Assembly (NCBI RefSeq): GCF_914271435.1
Contig: NZ_CAJZAI010000002.1
Span: 434,001 to 498,000, forward strand
Origin: Cupriavidus laharis
Lineage (GTDB): Bacteria > Pseudomonadota > Gammaproteobacteria > Burkholderiales > Burkholderiaceae
Length of the DNA: 64,000 nt
Direction: 5' to 3'
Positions 43,918-52,875 of the stretch are shown piece after piece; within the stretch, counting starts at the first letter, position 1; each line of letters opens with the position of its first letter. Below the pieces are notes generated by a model that ran no database searches, was not told the DNA's origin, and worked only from the letters and a program-made list of their open reading frames with translations. The translations under genes were made by a program, and so were the position numbers.

Positions 43918-44549
43918 ACATGCCTCGCCCGGCACCGCACGACCTGCTCTGGCTGGCCGATCCGCGGCGCAGCCTGGGCGGCGTGGCGCTGCCGGACTGG
44001 GTATCGCTGGCAGCGTTGGCCACCACGCCTGTCGTCGTGCGGCGAGATGCGTGTCGCCCCGATGCCATTCCGGTCGGGCTGCGCGGGCGATCGCGTGCCG
44101 AGCGCTTCGGCACGTGGATCGATCCCGCCGATGTGGCACGCGTGGTCACGCCCGCGGATATCGCGGCCTCGCGCGCGTGGCGGCGTCCTGAACTGCTGAC
44201 GCTCGCGGCCATCCGCACGCTCGATGCCGCCGCCGATGCGCTCGACGCGCGGCATATCCGCTGGGGCGTGGGCGGCAGCGCCGGCTTCACGCTCGCCTGC
44301 GGCGTCAATGTTCTCCATGCACAGAGCGACCTGGACCTGCTGGTCTACGCGGACAATCCGCTGCCGCAAGCCGATGCCGACCTGCTGGCCGCGCTGCAGG
44401 ACGCCGGACCCGCACGGATCGACATCCAGGTTGATACACCTCAGGGCGGCTTCTCATTCCTCGAATGGCGGCGCAACCGCGGCAAGGTGCTACTGAAGAC
44501 AGCGCTTGGGCCGAGGATGTGCGCCGCCCCTTGGCAGCCCGCGCCATGA
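43905..44549 (+). CDS. mdcG: malonate decarboxylase holo-carrier protein synthase
   Basis: MdcG (about 214 residues) is the phosphoribosyl-dephospho-CoA transferase that attaches the prosthetic group to MdcC. The N-terminus PAPHDLLWLADP is typical, and the nucleotidyltransferase signature appears as GVGGSAGFTLACG with the metal-binding aspartates in QSDLDLLVYA. ATG 43905 is used; ATG 43920 gives a protein five residues shorter and cannot be excluded, since neither has a strong ribosome site. The stop overlaps mdcH by ATGA. Confidence 0.93.
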   Translation: MASLNMPRPAPHDLLWLADPRRSLGGVALPDWVSLAALATTPVVVRRDACRPDAIPVGLRGRSRAERFGTWIDPADVARVVTPADIAASRAWRRPELLTLAAIRTLDAAADALDARHIRWGVGGSAGFTLACGVNVLHAQSDLDLLVYADNPLPQADADLLAALQDAGPARIDIQVDTPQGGFSFLEWRRNRGKVLLKTALGPRMCAAPWQPAP

Positions 44550-45478
44550 GCGTACTGCTGACCTTTCCTGGCCAGGGCTCGCTGCGGGCCGGGATGCTCG
44601 CGGACCTTCCCGATCATCCGGCCGTCACGGCCGTGCTCGCGGAAGCGGCTGATGTGCTGCAACTGCCCTCCGCCGAGATGGATACGCCATCGCGCCTGCG
44701 CTCGACGGTCTGGGTGCAGCTCTGCCTGCTGACCGCGGGTGTGGCCATGGCACGCTGCCTGGCGGAGGAAGGCGGCACGCCCGACGCCGTCGCCGGGCTT
44801 TCGATCGGGGCTTATGCGGCCGCGGTCAGTGCGGGCGTGCTGTCCTTCGCCGACGCGTTGCGCGTTGTCAGACTGCGTGGCGAACTCATGGAGCGGGCCT
44901 ATCCGAACGGCTACGGCATGACGGCAATTCTGGGGCTGGACCGCACACGCCTCGAGCCGCTGGTGGCGCAGGTCCACACGCTGCAAAGCCCGGTCTACCT
45001 CGCGAACTTCAACGCGCCCACGCAGATCGTGATCGCTGGCAGCATCCCGGCCATGGAAGCGGTATCGGCACTGGCGCTGGCAGCGGGAGCACAGGCGGCG
45101 AAACCTGTCGCCATCCATGTGCCTTCTCACTGCGCCCTGCTGGATGCCGCCGCCGCCGAACTGGCGAAAGCCATGGCGGCCATCCCGCTGTCGCCACCGC
45201 GCGTGCGCTACTTCAGCGCAAGCCTCGCGCGCGAACTGCGCGACCCGCGGCGGATCACGGACGACCTGGCCCGCAACATGGCCATCCCGGTGCGCTGGCA
45301 CGAGACCATGCTACTGGCCTACGCCACCGGCATGCGCGTGGTGGTCGAAGCGCCACCGGGCGATGTACTGACGCGGCTGGCGCAGCCGGTATTTTCCGAT
45401 GGCATCGTCATTGCCGCGGACAGGACGCGGGTGGATACGCTGGCCGCAATCATGCGGCGCGGGCGGCAGATAACGTGA
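44546..45478 (+). CDS. mdcH: malonyl-CoA:carrier protein transacylase of malonate decarboxylase
   Basis: MdcH (310 residues) loads malonyl from malonyl-CoA onto the MdcC carrier to start the cycle. It is a FabD-type acyltransferase with LLTFPGQGSLRAGML near the start, the nucleophile elbow GLSIGAYAAAV (S86), NFNAPTQIVIAGS and HVPSHCALLD with the catalytic histidine. It is the last gene of the mdc operon; its stop is 11 bases from the convergent coq4 gene. The whole operon A-B-C-D-E-G-H matches the order known in Pseudomonas. Confidence 0.94.
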   Translation: MSVLLTFPGQGSLRAGMLADLPDHPAVTAVLAEAADVLQLPSAEMDTPSRLRSTVWVQLCLLTAGVAMARCLAEEGGTPDAVAGLSIGAYAAAVSAGVLSFADALRVVRLRGELMERAYPNGYGMTAILGLDRTRLEPLVAQVHTLQSPVYLANFNAPTQIVIAGSIPAMEAVSALALAAGAQAAKPVAIHVPSHCALLDAAAAELAKAMAAIPLSPPRVRYFSASLARELRDPRRITDDLARNMAIPVRWHETMLLAYATGMRVVVEAPPGDVLTRLAQPVFSDGIVIAADRTRVDTLAAIMRRGRQIT

Positions 45479-45489
45479 ATCCGCCTCGC

Positions 45490-46215
45490 TCAGGCGTGCC
45501 AGTCCTGCAGCGGATGGCAGTTCATGTACCGCGGCGCCTCGCCGATGCCGAGGCGGGCACGCGCGGCGCCAAGGGGCTCGTGCAGCAGGGCCTCGTAATC
45601 CTCTCCCAGCAGCCAGTTCGCCGCGCGGCCAAGGCGGTAGCCCTCCAGCACCGCGCGCGCGAAAGCCAGGCTGCGGCTCACGCGCAGGCTCTTCAGCGAC
45701 GCCGCCACCGCGATGAATGCCCAGCCCAGGCCGCCGGTCTGCGCATAGCTGAAGGCCACCAGCGCCGCCTCGCCCAGGCTCTCGTCCGCGCGGTAGCCCG
45801 TCAGCACATGCCAGATGTCGTGGATATCGCGCGTACGGCGGCCAAACCACATGTAGGCGTCTTCGACCAGCGGCTCGCGGCCGAGGTTGGAGACATCGGC
45901 CAGCCCATCGGCGCTGTAGCCGGTGTTCCGCAGGAAATCCCGATACGCCGCGCCCACCGTACCGGGCGCAAAACTCGTCACGTAGGCCGGGTCGGAGAGC
46001 CGCTCGGCCAGCTCGGTGCGCTGGTAGACCAGCCGCCGGCCTTCAGGCGTGCCCAGCAGGCGCGCGAAGTTCTTTGGCATGGACGGCCCGTTCAGCGCGC
46101 GCATGATCAGGAACACCTGCGTGGTGTCATGCCCGTCGGCAAGCAGCTTGCGAATGGCGCTGAAGGCGGTGGAGAAATCGCGCTTGTAGGGATCAGGGGC
46201 AATCACGGCAGCCAT
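45490..46215 (-). CDS. Coq4-family ubiquinone biosynthesis protein
   Basis: A 241-residue member of the Coq4 family. The zinc-binding-type motif of the family is visible as RRTRDIHDIWHVLTGY, with H132, D133 and H136, and E149 as a likely fourth ligand. Coq4 supports ubiquinone synthesis, acting on the benzoquinone precursor in other organisms. Here it stands alone between the mdc operon and a lipoprotein gene, without other coq genes. The cyo quinol oxidase in the same window would use ubiquinol, but no direct link can be drawn. Confidence 0.85.
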   Translation of the reverse strand: MAAVIAPDPYKRDFSTAFSAIRKLLADGHDTTQVFLIMRALNGPSMPKNFARLLGTPEGRRLVYQRTELAERLSDPAYVTSFAPGTVGAAYRDFLRNTGYSADGLADVSNLGREPLVEDAYMWFGRRTRDIHDIWHVLTGYRADESLGEAALVAFSYAQTGGLGWAFIAVAASLKSLRVSRSLAFARAVLEGYRLGRAANWLLGEDYEALLHEPLGAARARLGIGEAPRYMNCHPLQDWHA

Positions 46216-46347
46216 CGGCGTCTTCCTTTGGGCAGTGGTTCAGCGGCACGGCCGGCGGGCATGTCCCGGCCCGGCGTGAGGGTCGGACGGACCTGCGCCA
46301 CACATTCTCATGTAGCATGCAGCGTCGCATCCACAAAGGGAAAATGC

Positions 46348-46734
46348 ATGTCCGCAACCCGCATCCTCCTGCTCGCGGCCGTGGCGGTGCCATGGCTGGC
46401 CGCCTGTGCCAGCGGCGCCAACGTGGAGTACCTCCAGGCGCAGGAGCCGAAGCAGATCCACTCCGACGCGAGCGTCGGCGACCTGACGCTTTGCCTGAAA
46501 AGCCGGCTCAGGGAAGAAGCCAACGTCGTCGCCTACCCCGAGCCCGGCAAGGTCGATGTGCGCATCGGCTCCGCCACGCGCGCCGACACGGGCTACTTCT
46601 ACATAGTCAGCCTGCGCCAGGCGCGGCAGGGAACGGATGTCGAAATCCGCAGTTCCGGTGAGTGGCGCCCCACGATGAGCCCGAGCCGTGTCGCCGGCTG
46701 GGTGCAGGACTGCAAACCGGGCACGGCCCACTGA
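46348..46734 (+). CDS. small lipoprotein of unknown function
   Basis: A 128-residue predicted lipoprotein. The signal RILLLAAVAVPWLAAC ends in a lipobox, so the mature protein should be membrane-anchored at the cysteine. The body includes LCLKSRLREEANVVAYPEPGK and YFYIVSLRQARQGTDVEIRSSGEW, suggesting a small beta-rich fold, with a second pair of cysteines (CLKSR, VQDCKPG). ATG 46348 has AAAGGGA 6 bases upstream. It lies between coq4 and the truncated hydrolase. No family is recognised. Confidence 0.75.
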   Translation: MSATRILLLAAVAVPWLAACASGANVEYLQAQEPKQIHSDASVGDLTLCLKSRLREEANVVAYPEPGKVDVRIGSATRADTGYFYIVSLRQARQGTDVEIRSSGEWRPTMSPSRVAGWVQDCKPGTAH

Positions 46735-46769
46735 AGCCGCGCGCCTGGCCCCGGTGCGGCGCGGCGCGT

Positions 46770-47303
46770 TCATGCGGTCACCGCCTCGGCTTCGCGCAGC
46801 CGCGCCGCGGCCGCGCGCACAAAAGCCACGCAGGTGTCGGCGGCCATGATCGGCAGCATGTGCCCGCCAGGCACCAGCGCCAGCGTCGCGCCCGGCACCT
46901 TGGCCACCATTGCCTCGCCATTGGCTGCGGGGTCCAGGATGCGGTCTTCACGGCCGAAAAGAATGCTGACAGGCAGGCGCAGTTCCCCGTAGCGCGCCAC
47001 CAGCGGCGCCAGGCTGGGCGCGCCGGCAACCAGGTCCTCCGAAGCCGCCACGAAATGGCTGGGCCGCAAGGCCAGCATGCCGCCGCCGCGCACGGCGAAG
47101 TCCGCGGGCACAGGATCGGGACCGAACACGATCTCCAGCACCTCGTCGCGCTCGACCACGTGCAGGCGTGCGCCCGGCACATCGACAAAACGGCCGGTAG
47201 GCGGCAGCGCCGCCTCGATGCGCCGCACCTTGCGCACCGTGTAGACAAAGAGGCCGGCGAACAGCGCCGCCACGGCCAGCACCACGTAGAGCAGGATCGT
47301 CAT
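46770..47303 (-). pseudogene. alpha/beta hydrolase with internal in-frame deletion
   Basis: Only 177 residues of an alpha/beta hydrolase that should be near 300. The start has a membrane anchor (ILLYVVLAVAALFAGLFVYTV) and the first strand segment GARLHVVERDE, but the next residue belongs to the far side of the fold (VLEIVFGPDPVPADF). The HG-containing oxyanion strand and the GxSxG nucleophile elbow are missing. The C-terminal aspartate (FGREDRILDP) and histidine (VPGGHMLP) remain. The frame is intact, so a protein could be made but it would lack the serine and be inactive. It overlaps the monooxygenase stop by 4 bases and is probably co-transcribed with it. Confidence 0.8.
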
Positions 47304-48829
47304 GGCTGCACCTCGCCGCCGGACAGGCTTGCCGGCGCTTCACACTTTGTCGGCGCGGCGCGCGGCATGCCGAACTGCAGCACGCCATCGGCAATGCGGC
47401 CGTGGCGGATGGTGAGCATGTCCAGGATGTAGTTCTGGTACACGCGCCACGGCCTGCGGTTGCCCTGCCGGGGCAGCACGCCGGCGGCGCGCTGCACATA
47501 GCCGGACGTGAAGTCGAGAAACGGCACCGGCTGCACGGACGGGTCGCGCCGCGGCATGGCCACGCGGTGCCCGTGGCGGTCCATGTACCGCAGCAGCCGG
47601 CACACGTATTCGGCAGTCAGGTCCGCCTTCAGCGTCCATGAGGCATTGGTATAGCCGAAGGCCAGCACCAGGTTCGGCACGTCATTGAGCATCATGCCCT
47701 TGTACGCCATCAGCTCGGCCGGAACGCGGGCCTGGCCGTCGACGCTGACGGCGATGTCGCCGAGCATGTTGAGCCTGAGGCCGGTGGCCGTCACGATGAT
47801 GTCCGCCGGCAGGGTCTGCCCCGAGGCCAGCACGATGCCGTCTTCGGTAAAGCGCTCGATGGTATCGGTGACGACCGACGCGCGGCCGTCGCGGATCTCG
47901 CGGAACAGGTCGCCGTCAGGCACCAGGCAGACGCGCTGATCCCAGGGCTTGTAGTGCGGCGTAAAGTGCTTGCCGACATCGAAACCGGGGCCGAGCTGCC
48001 CGGCGGCCATGCCGACCATGCGCTCGCTGACCCGCTCCGGCCGGCGGCGCGCGAGCTGGAAGAAGAACATGCCGAGCAGCACGTTCTTCCAGCGCGTCGC
48101 CGCATAGGCCATGTTCTCCGGCAACAGCCGCCGCAGCCTGGCGGCGATCGCGTCCTCGCCGGGGCGGGTCACGACGTAGCTTGGCGAGCGCTGCAGCATG
48201 GTCACGTGCGCAGCGGTTGCGGCCATGGCCGGCACCATCGTGACGGCCGTGGCGCCGCTGCCGATCACCACCACGCGCTTGCCGGCGTAGTCGAGCGAGG
48301 CGTCCCAGAACTGCGGATGCACGATACGGCCGCGGAAGGTTTCCTCGCCGGGGAAGGCCGGCCGGTGGCCCTCCGCATAGCGGTAATAGCCTGCGCACAC
48401 GTAGAGCAAGCGCGCGCGCCACTGCTGCCGGCTGCCGTCCTCGGCACGCTCCGCCGTGACCGTCCAGCACGCTTCATGGCTGTGCCACGCCGCGCTGACC
48501 ACTTTGTGGCCGAAGCGGATGTGCCGGGTAATGCCGGCTTCGTCGGCGGTCTCGCGGATATAGGACAGGATCGACGGGCCGTCGGCGATGGCCTTCGCGC
48601 CCTTCCACGGCTTGAAGCGGTAGCCGAGCGTGTACATGTCCGAATCCGACCGGATGCCCGGATAGCGGAACAGGTCCCAAGTGCCCCCCATGGCCTGCCG
48701 TGCTTCCAGGATGGCGTAGCGCTTGCCGGGGCAGCGCTGCTGCAATTGCCGCGCGGCGCCGATGCCGGAAAGGCCGGCGCCCACGATCAGGACATCGAGC
48801 AGCGTGTCTTCGGGTGCAGCAACGGTCAT
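47300..48829 (-). CDS. flavin-containing monooxygenase, Baeyer-Villiger type
   Basis: A 509-residue class B flavoprotein monooxygenase. The FAD-binding motif is IVGAGLSGIGAARQL, the Baeyer-Villiger fingerprint is FRGRIVHPQFWD (FxGxxxHxxxWD), and the NADPH site is VVVIGSGATAVTM. Further family features are GGTWDLFRYPGIRSDSDMYT and ATGLRLN. It inserts an oxygen into a ketone or oxidises a heteroatom of an unknown substrate. I start at ATG 48829 because the predicted promoter's -10 box covers the upstream ATG 48865. A divergent TetR gene with a shared operator probably represses it. A remnant hydrolase gene follows with a 4-base overlap. Confidence 0.9.
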   Translation of the reverse strand: MTVAAPEDTLLDVLIVGAGLSGIGAARQLQQRCPGKRYAILEARQAMGGTWDLFRYPGIRSDSDMYTLGYRFKPWKGAKAIADGPSILSYIRETADEAGITRHIRFGHKVVSAAWHSHEACWTVTAERAEDGSRQQWRARLLYVCAGYYRYAEGHRPAFPGEETFRGRIVHPQFWDASLDYAGKRVVVIGSGATAVTMVPAMAATAAHVTMLQRSPSYVVTRPGEDAIAARLRRLLPENMAYAATRWKNVLLGMFFFQLARRRPERVSERMVGMAAGQLGPGFDVGKHFTPHYKPWDQRVCLVPDGDLFREIRDGRASVVTDTIERFTEDGIVLASGQTLPADIIVTATGLRLNMLGDIAVSVDGQARVPAELMAYKGMMLNDVPNLVLAFGYTNASWTLKADLTAEYVCRLLRYMDRHGHRVAMPRRDPSVQPVPFLDFTSGYVQRAAGVLPRQGNRRPWRVYQNYILDMLTIRHGRIADGVLQFGMPRAAPTKCEAPASLSGGEVQP

Positions 48830-48860
48830 GGCGGGTATCCCGGATGCAGTCACTTCTGAC

Positions 48861-48889
48861 ACCATAGGTTGTCAGATGCCATCTGACAA
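48861..48889 (-). promoter_or_regulatory. monooxygenase promoter
   Basis: On the minus strand TTGTCA (48889-48884; five of six), a 17-base spacer, and TATGGT (48866-48861; four of six). The start would fall near 48855, between the alternative ATG codons at 48865 and 48829, which supports the latter as the coding start. The spacer is filled by the palindromic operator. Confidence 0.6.
48869..48889. promoter_or_regulatory. perfect palindromic operator between monooxygenase and TetR genes
   Basis: TTGTCAGATG, one central C, and CATCTGACAA: two perfect 10-base arms. It overlaps the monooxygenase -35 box and spacer and lies 23 bases before the TetR gene. The form and position match a TetR-type operator for autoregulation and repression of the monooxygenase. 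Confidence 0.8.
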
Positions 48890-48911
48890 TAGGGAATGTC
48901 ATAATGGCCTC

Positions 48912-49547
48912 ATGATGACCGAGCCGACCGAGCCGACCGAAACTTCCACCGCCCGCCGCTACCGCGGTGCAGCAGCCGACGAGCGGCGCACCCAGCGCCG
49001 TTGCCAGCTGATCGCCGCAGCCATCCAGGTCTACGGCGAGCGCGGCTACCAGAACTCCACCGTCAAGGCGGTATGCGAGGCGGCCGGGCTGACGGAACGC
49101 TACTTCTACGAATCCTTCGCCAACAGCGAAGCCCTGCTGGAGGCGTCATTCCGCGCCGTAACCGACCTGCTGCTGCAATCGATCGGGCATGCGGCGCAAG
49201 ACGCCGGGCGCGGGCGCCAGCAGCGCGCGCTGGCCATGCTGCGCGCGTACTTCGGCGCACTGCAGTGCGAGCCGCGCTCCGCACGGGTATTCCTGTTGGA
49301 GATCCGCGGCGTCAGCAAGCGCGTGGACGAAGCGCTCGACGAGTCGCTGCGCGCGTTCGGCGGCTTGCTCGCACAAACGCTGCTGCCGCCCGGACAGACC
49401 GCGGCCCCGTTGCTGCTGGCGGGCGTCGCCGGCGGGGTCGTGCATATCGCGCTGCGCTGGATCCGCGATGGGTACGCGCCCGATGTCGACACCGTGGCCG
49501 CGACGGCCCTGGAGTTGGCGATGGTGCTGACGCGCAAGCCGGCCTGA
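48912..49547 (+). CDS. TetR-family transcriptional regulator
   Basis: A 211-residue TetR regulator. The helix-turn-helix is near residues 20-66 (RRCQLIAAAIQVYGERGYQNSTVKAVCEAAGLTERYFYESFANSEALLEASF), followed by the alpha-helical ligand domain. It starts at ATG 48912 or 48915. A likely -10 box CATAAT (48900-48905) precedes it by very few bases, so the mRNA may have almost no leader. It lies opposite the monooxygenase, with a perfect palindrome between. It probably senses the monooxygenase substrate or product. Confidence 0.9.
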   Translation: MMTEPTEPTETSTARRYRGAAADERRTQRRCQLIAAAIQVYGERGYQNSTVKAVCEAAGLTERYFYESFANSEALLEASFRAVTDLLLQSIGHAAQDAGRGRQQRALAMLRAYFGALQCEPRSARVFLLEIRGVSKRVDEALDESLRAFGGLLAQTLLPPGQTAAPLLLAGVAGGVVHIALRWIRDGYAPDVDTVAATALELAMVLTRKPA

Positions 49548-49698
49548 CCGCCTTGCTGGAGATCTTGCACGATCATTGACGGTGACTGCCAGCCAGGCTC
49601 CGCTCAGAACACCTGCCTGCTCCTGAGCATGGCGCCCACCTGCGTACCGTCCGGCGTGGTGCCGTCGGGAATATCGGGGCTATCGGGATGGTTGGCCC

Positions 49699-50190
49699 TC
49701 ATTTCTCCTGAGCCGGCTTCGCTGGCGCCAGTACCAGCAGCGTCGATGTGCCGTGGGCCAGGATGCGGCCGTCGGCGGCAAGCACGCGCGCCTCGGCCGT
49801 GACGATCTGCCGGCCCTGGCTGACCACGCGCCCTTCCGCACGCACGCGGCCCGTGTCGGCCTTGATCGGCCTCGAGAAATTGCCCTTGGTCTCGACCGTG
49901 GTGTAGCCGGTGCCGGCAGGCAGCACGGAATTGGCCGCGCAGCCCGTGGCGCTGTCGATCAGCGTCAGCGCCCAGCCGCCGTGCACCGTTCCCATCGGGT
50001 TGAACAAGTGCGGGCCGGGGTCGCCTTCGAACACGGCAAACCCGTCGCCTACTTCCGCCAGCCAGAAGCCGAGTGCTTGCGAAATTGGCGGTTGCGGCAG
50101 CCTTCCGGCGATGATGGCCTCGAGGATGGCCTTACCGCTCATCTCCGCGGTTTCGGCCAGTGATGCAACTCCGTAGCGATAGCTTGTCAT
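49699..50190 (-). CDS. PaaI-family hotdog thioesterase
   Basis: A 163-residue hotdog-fold protein of the PaaI/YbgC type thioesterase class. The central motif GTVHGGWALTLIDSATGCA contains the conserved histidine and glycines, and TGYTTVETKGNFSRPIKADTG is the following strand and helix. These enzymes hydrolyse acyl- or aryl-CoA esters. ATG 50190 is taken as the start; an upstream ATG at 50214 is in frame. It converges on the TetR gene across 150 empty bases. The substrate is unknown, and no pathway genes adjoin. Confidence 0.85.
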   Translation of the reverse strand: MTSYRYGVASLAETAEMSGKAILEAIIAGRLPQPPISQALGFWLAEVGDGFAVFEGDPGPHLFNPMGTVHGGWALTLIDSATGCAANSVLPAGTGYTTVETKGNFSRPIKADTGRVRAEGRVVSQGRQIVTAEARVLAADGRILAHGTSTLLVLAPAKPAQEK

Positions 50191-50344
50191 GTCTGGTATC
50201 CCGGTCAATGGCACGTAGCTTACATGTAGATGCAGCGGGAAGTATTTGCCTGTGGTGGTGACTGGGATGTCGTTCTTGGCGCGCGCGTTCGGGACTGCTG
50301 CCTTGGCTATCAGGATGATGCGCCGTCAGCGCATCAGAGAATCA

Positions 50345-50395
50345 CCAAAAAGAACGCCCGCGCCAGGAGACTACTGGGAGGGCTGGGCGGGCGTT
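50345..50395 (-). terminator. terminator downstream of the CHASE2 kinase gene
   Basis: On the minus strand AACGCCCGC (50395-50387) and GCGGGCGTT (50361-50353) can pair, and CTTTTT follows directly. The loop is long (25 bases) but the stem and T-run point to the 3' end of the kinase transcript. Confidence 0.5.
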
Positions 50396-50481
50396 GCAAG
50401 CCGTACGATGCGGGGCCGCACGGCTTCGACATCGTAAACAATGACGGCCAAGGCAACTGCCAACAATTGTGTCTGAAGCCG

Positions 50482-52875
50482 TCAGCCGCGTGGCGCTGGC
50501 AAGTGCAGCGTGAACGTGGCGCCGGCCCCCGCATCGCTCACCACGCAAATGCTGCCGCCATGGCGTTCCACCACGGTCTTCGCCAGGAGCAACCCCAGCC
50601 CGCTGCCCGCAGGCGCATCCGGGTCATGCTCATGCAGCCGCGCGAACGGCTCGAACAGGCGCTGCTGCTGCGCGAGCGGAATGCCGGGGCCCCGATCCGT
50701 GACCGACACGGCATAGCCGCCCGGCTCCGCCTGCAATGCCACCGTCACCGCGCCGCCGCGCGGGCTGAACTTCACCGCATTGCTGACCAGGTTGCCAATG
50801 GCGCGCACCAGCAGTGCGGGCTCGGCGCGGATCACGGCGGGATCGTCGGGCAGGTCCACATTCAGCGGCACGCCGCGCGCGTTGGCCAGCGCCCACAACT
50901 CGTCGGTGGCGTCGAGCACCAGGCCCGCGAGGTCGACATCGCGCAGGGACAGCGGCTGCGTTTCCGCCCGCGCGACGCGAATGAAGTCGTCGGCCAGGGA
51001 CATGGTGCGCCGCGCATGCGTGCCGATCCGCGCGAGCAGGTCGGCGGATGGTCCCTTGGCCGCGCCGCGGTGCAGATCGATCAGCGCGAGGATGGACGCC
51101 TGCGGCGAACGCATGTCATGCGACAGGAAGCGCAGCATCTGCTCGCGCTGGCGCTCGGCCAGGCGGATGGCCGTGATATCGATGAAGCTGACGATCAGCC
51201 CCGCGACGGCGCCCTGCTCGCCATGCAGCGGCGCGCCGTGCATCAGGTAGCGCCGCTCGTCGCGTGCGGCCAGCTCGATGCCGTCATCGGGCCCGGCTGC
51301 ATCCGCGCTGCGCGCATGCAGCGCCTGCCAGTACTCCAGCGCCGGCTCGGGCGCGGCGAACAGTACGGCGATCACGGCACGGATATCGGCGCGGGCAGCG
51401 CTACCGATGTCGGCGGGCGTGTTCGGCGCGTCGCTCCCAGCAGTGGCGCCGAGCACGCCGGGCACCAGCGCCACGCAGCGCCGGTTCGCCAGCAGCACGC
51501 CGCCTTCGAGGTTGCAGATCACCATCGCCTCGGGCAGGCTCTCCAGCCCGTCGGCCAGGAAGCGGCGCAGGTCATGCAGCCGCGAGCTCATGCGATACAC
51601 CGCGCGCATGCGGCTTTCAAGCGTGGCGCCAATGGCCGCGGGTACGGGCGGCAGGCCAGGCTCGCGCTCATGGCGCGCCAGTTCGTCCGCCAGGAAACGC
51701 AGCGCCGCCTCCTGGCGGCGCCAGCTCCACAGCGGGTAGAACATCAGGCAGCCAAGCAGCGCGGCAGCCGGCGCGAACCAGAGGCGCGCGCCGGCCAGCA
51801 GGAGCGGCGGGCCGGCCAGCAGCACCGCAATCACCAGCCCCGTCGCCAGCAGTGCCCCGCGCGGCGTCAGCACCAGCGCCGCCAGCGCCGCCGCCAGTAC
51901 GGCCAGTACGGTGCCTGCCAGCTCGCAGGGCGGCGGTACCGCGACAATGGCGTCATTCTCCAGCAGCGTCTGCAGCGTATTGGCCAGGATTTCGACGCCG
52001 CTCATGCCGCGCCCGTCGCGCGCCACCGGCGTGGGCAGCACGTCGCCCATTCCGGTGGCGATGGCGCCGAACAACACGGCCTTGCCGCGGAACATCGCCG
52101 GATCGGCGCGTCCTTCCAGGACATCGCGTGCCGAAACCCGTGCAAACGTGCCCGGCGGGCCGGCGAACGGAATCCGCAGCCGGTAGCGGCGCTCCCAGCC
52201 GAAGGCATCGACCACGCCGGCCGCTTCATGGCGATAGCCTGCGACGGGCCGCGGCGCCCCGCCCCATGACGCCATCACCGCCGCCACATGGGGCAGCCCG
52301 GCCTGTTGTGCAGGTTGCGGCCCTTCGAGCAGGTACACCTGCCGTGCCACGCCGTCGGTGTCCACGGTCAGGTTGATGTGCCCCACCCCCGCGTCCAGCC
52401 CGGCCAGCGGATAGCGCACCACCATGCCGCTCGCGGAGGGCTCGGCCAGCACGGGCAGTACCACATTGCCCGCGGCTGCCAGACTGCGCGCGAGCACGGC
52501 ATCGTCCTGCGGATAGCGCGTGTCGCGCTCGGTCAGGATCACGTCCACGCCGATCACGCGCGGCCGGCCGGCGGCAATGCGGTCCACCAGTTCCGCCAGG
52601 ACGGTGCGGCGCCAGGGCCAGCGGCCGATGGCCGTGATGCTGGCGTCGTCGATGGCGACGATAACGATGTCGTCGCGCGCGGCGTGGTGCTGCGCGCCGA
52701 TGGAAAGGTCGTAGATGGCCAGGTCGGCACGCTCGGCCCAGCCGTAGCGCGCCACCACCGCCACCAGCGCCAGCACGGCGGCCAGCAGCAAGGCCCACTC
52801 GGCCAGCGTGCGCCGCCCGAAGGCAGCCTCGGGCGCGCGCCGCCAGGGCTTACCTGATGCGGACGCCGGTGCCAT
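50482..52875 (-). CDS. CHASE2-domain sensor histidine kinase
   Basis: A 797-residue membrane sensor kinase. One N-terminal helix (LAEWALLLAAVLALVAVVA), then a periplasmic CHASE2 domain to about residue 320 with AIDDASITAIGRWPWRR, GVDVILTERDTRYPQDD and FRGKAVLFGAIATGMGDV, three helices at about 320-385, a PAS-like segment (GLESLPEAMVICNLEGG), and the kinase core. The phosphoacceptor is H586 in FLSHDMRSP; the ATPase domain has NLVSNAVKFS, DRGPGIP and GSGLGLLLAK. The start ATG 52875 overlaps the FecR-like gene by 26 bases. It forms a trio with that gene and the response regulator directly downstream of pelG. The ligand is unknown. Confidence 0.9.
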   Translation of the reverse strand: MAPASASGKPWRRAPEAAFGRRTLAEWALLLAAVLALVAVVARYGWAERADLAIYDLSIGAQHHAARDDIVIVAIDDASITAIGRWPWRRTVLAELVDRIAAGRPRVIGVDVILTERDTRYPQDDAVLARSLAAAGNVVLPVLAEPSASGMVVRYPLAGLDAGVGHINLTVDTDGVARQVYLLEGPQPAQQAGLPHVAAVMASWGGAPRPVAGYRHEAAGVVDAFGWERRYRLRIPFAGPPGTFARVSARDVLEGRADPAMFRGKAVLFGAIATGMGDVLPTPVARDGRGMSGVEILANTLQTLLENDAIVAVPPPCELAGTVLAVLAAALAALVLTPRGALLATGLVIAVLLAGPPLLLAGARLWFAPAAALLGCLMFYPLWSWRRQEAALRFLADELARHEREPGLPPVPAAIGATLESRMRAVYRMSSRLHDLRRFLADGLESLPEAMVICNLEGGVLLANRRCVALVPGVLGATAGSDAPNTPADIGSAARADIRAVIAVLFAAPEPALEYWQALHARSADAAGPDDGIELAARDERRYLMHGAPLHGEQGAVAGLIVSFIDITAIRLAERQREQMLRFLSHDMRSPQASILALIDLHRGAAKGPSADLLARIGTHARRTMSLADDFIRVARAETQPLSLRDVDLAGLVLDATDELWALANARGVPLNVDLPDDPAVIRAEPALLVRAIGNLVSNAVKFSPRGGAVTVALQAEPGGYAVSVTDRGPGIPLAQQQRLFEPFARLHEHDPDAPAGSGLGLLLAKTVVERHGGSICVVSDAGAGATFTLHLPAPRG

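Noticed and set aside
50230..52269. 679-codon open frame opposite the CHASE2 kinase gene
   Set aside because: No motif, Arg/Gln/His-rich, and antisense to a kinase with clear catalytic motifs.
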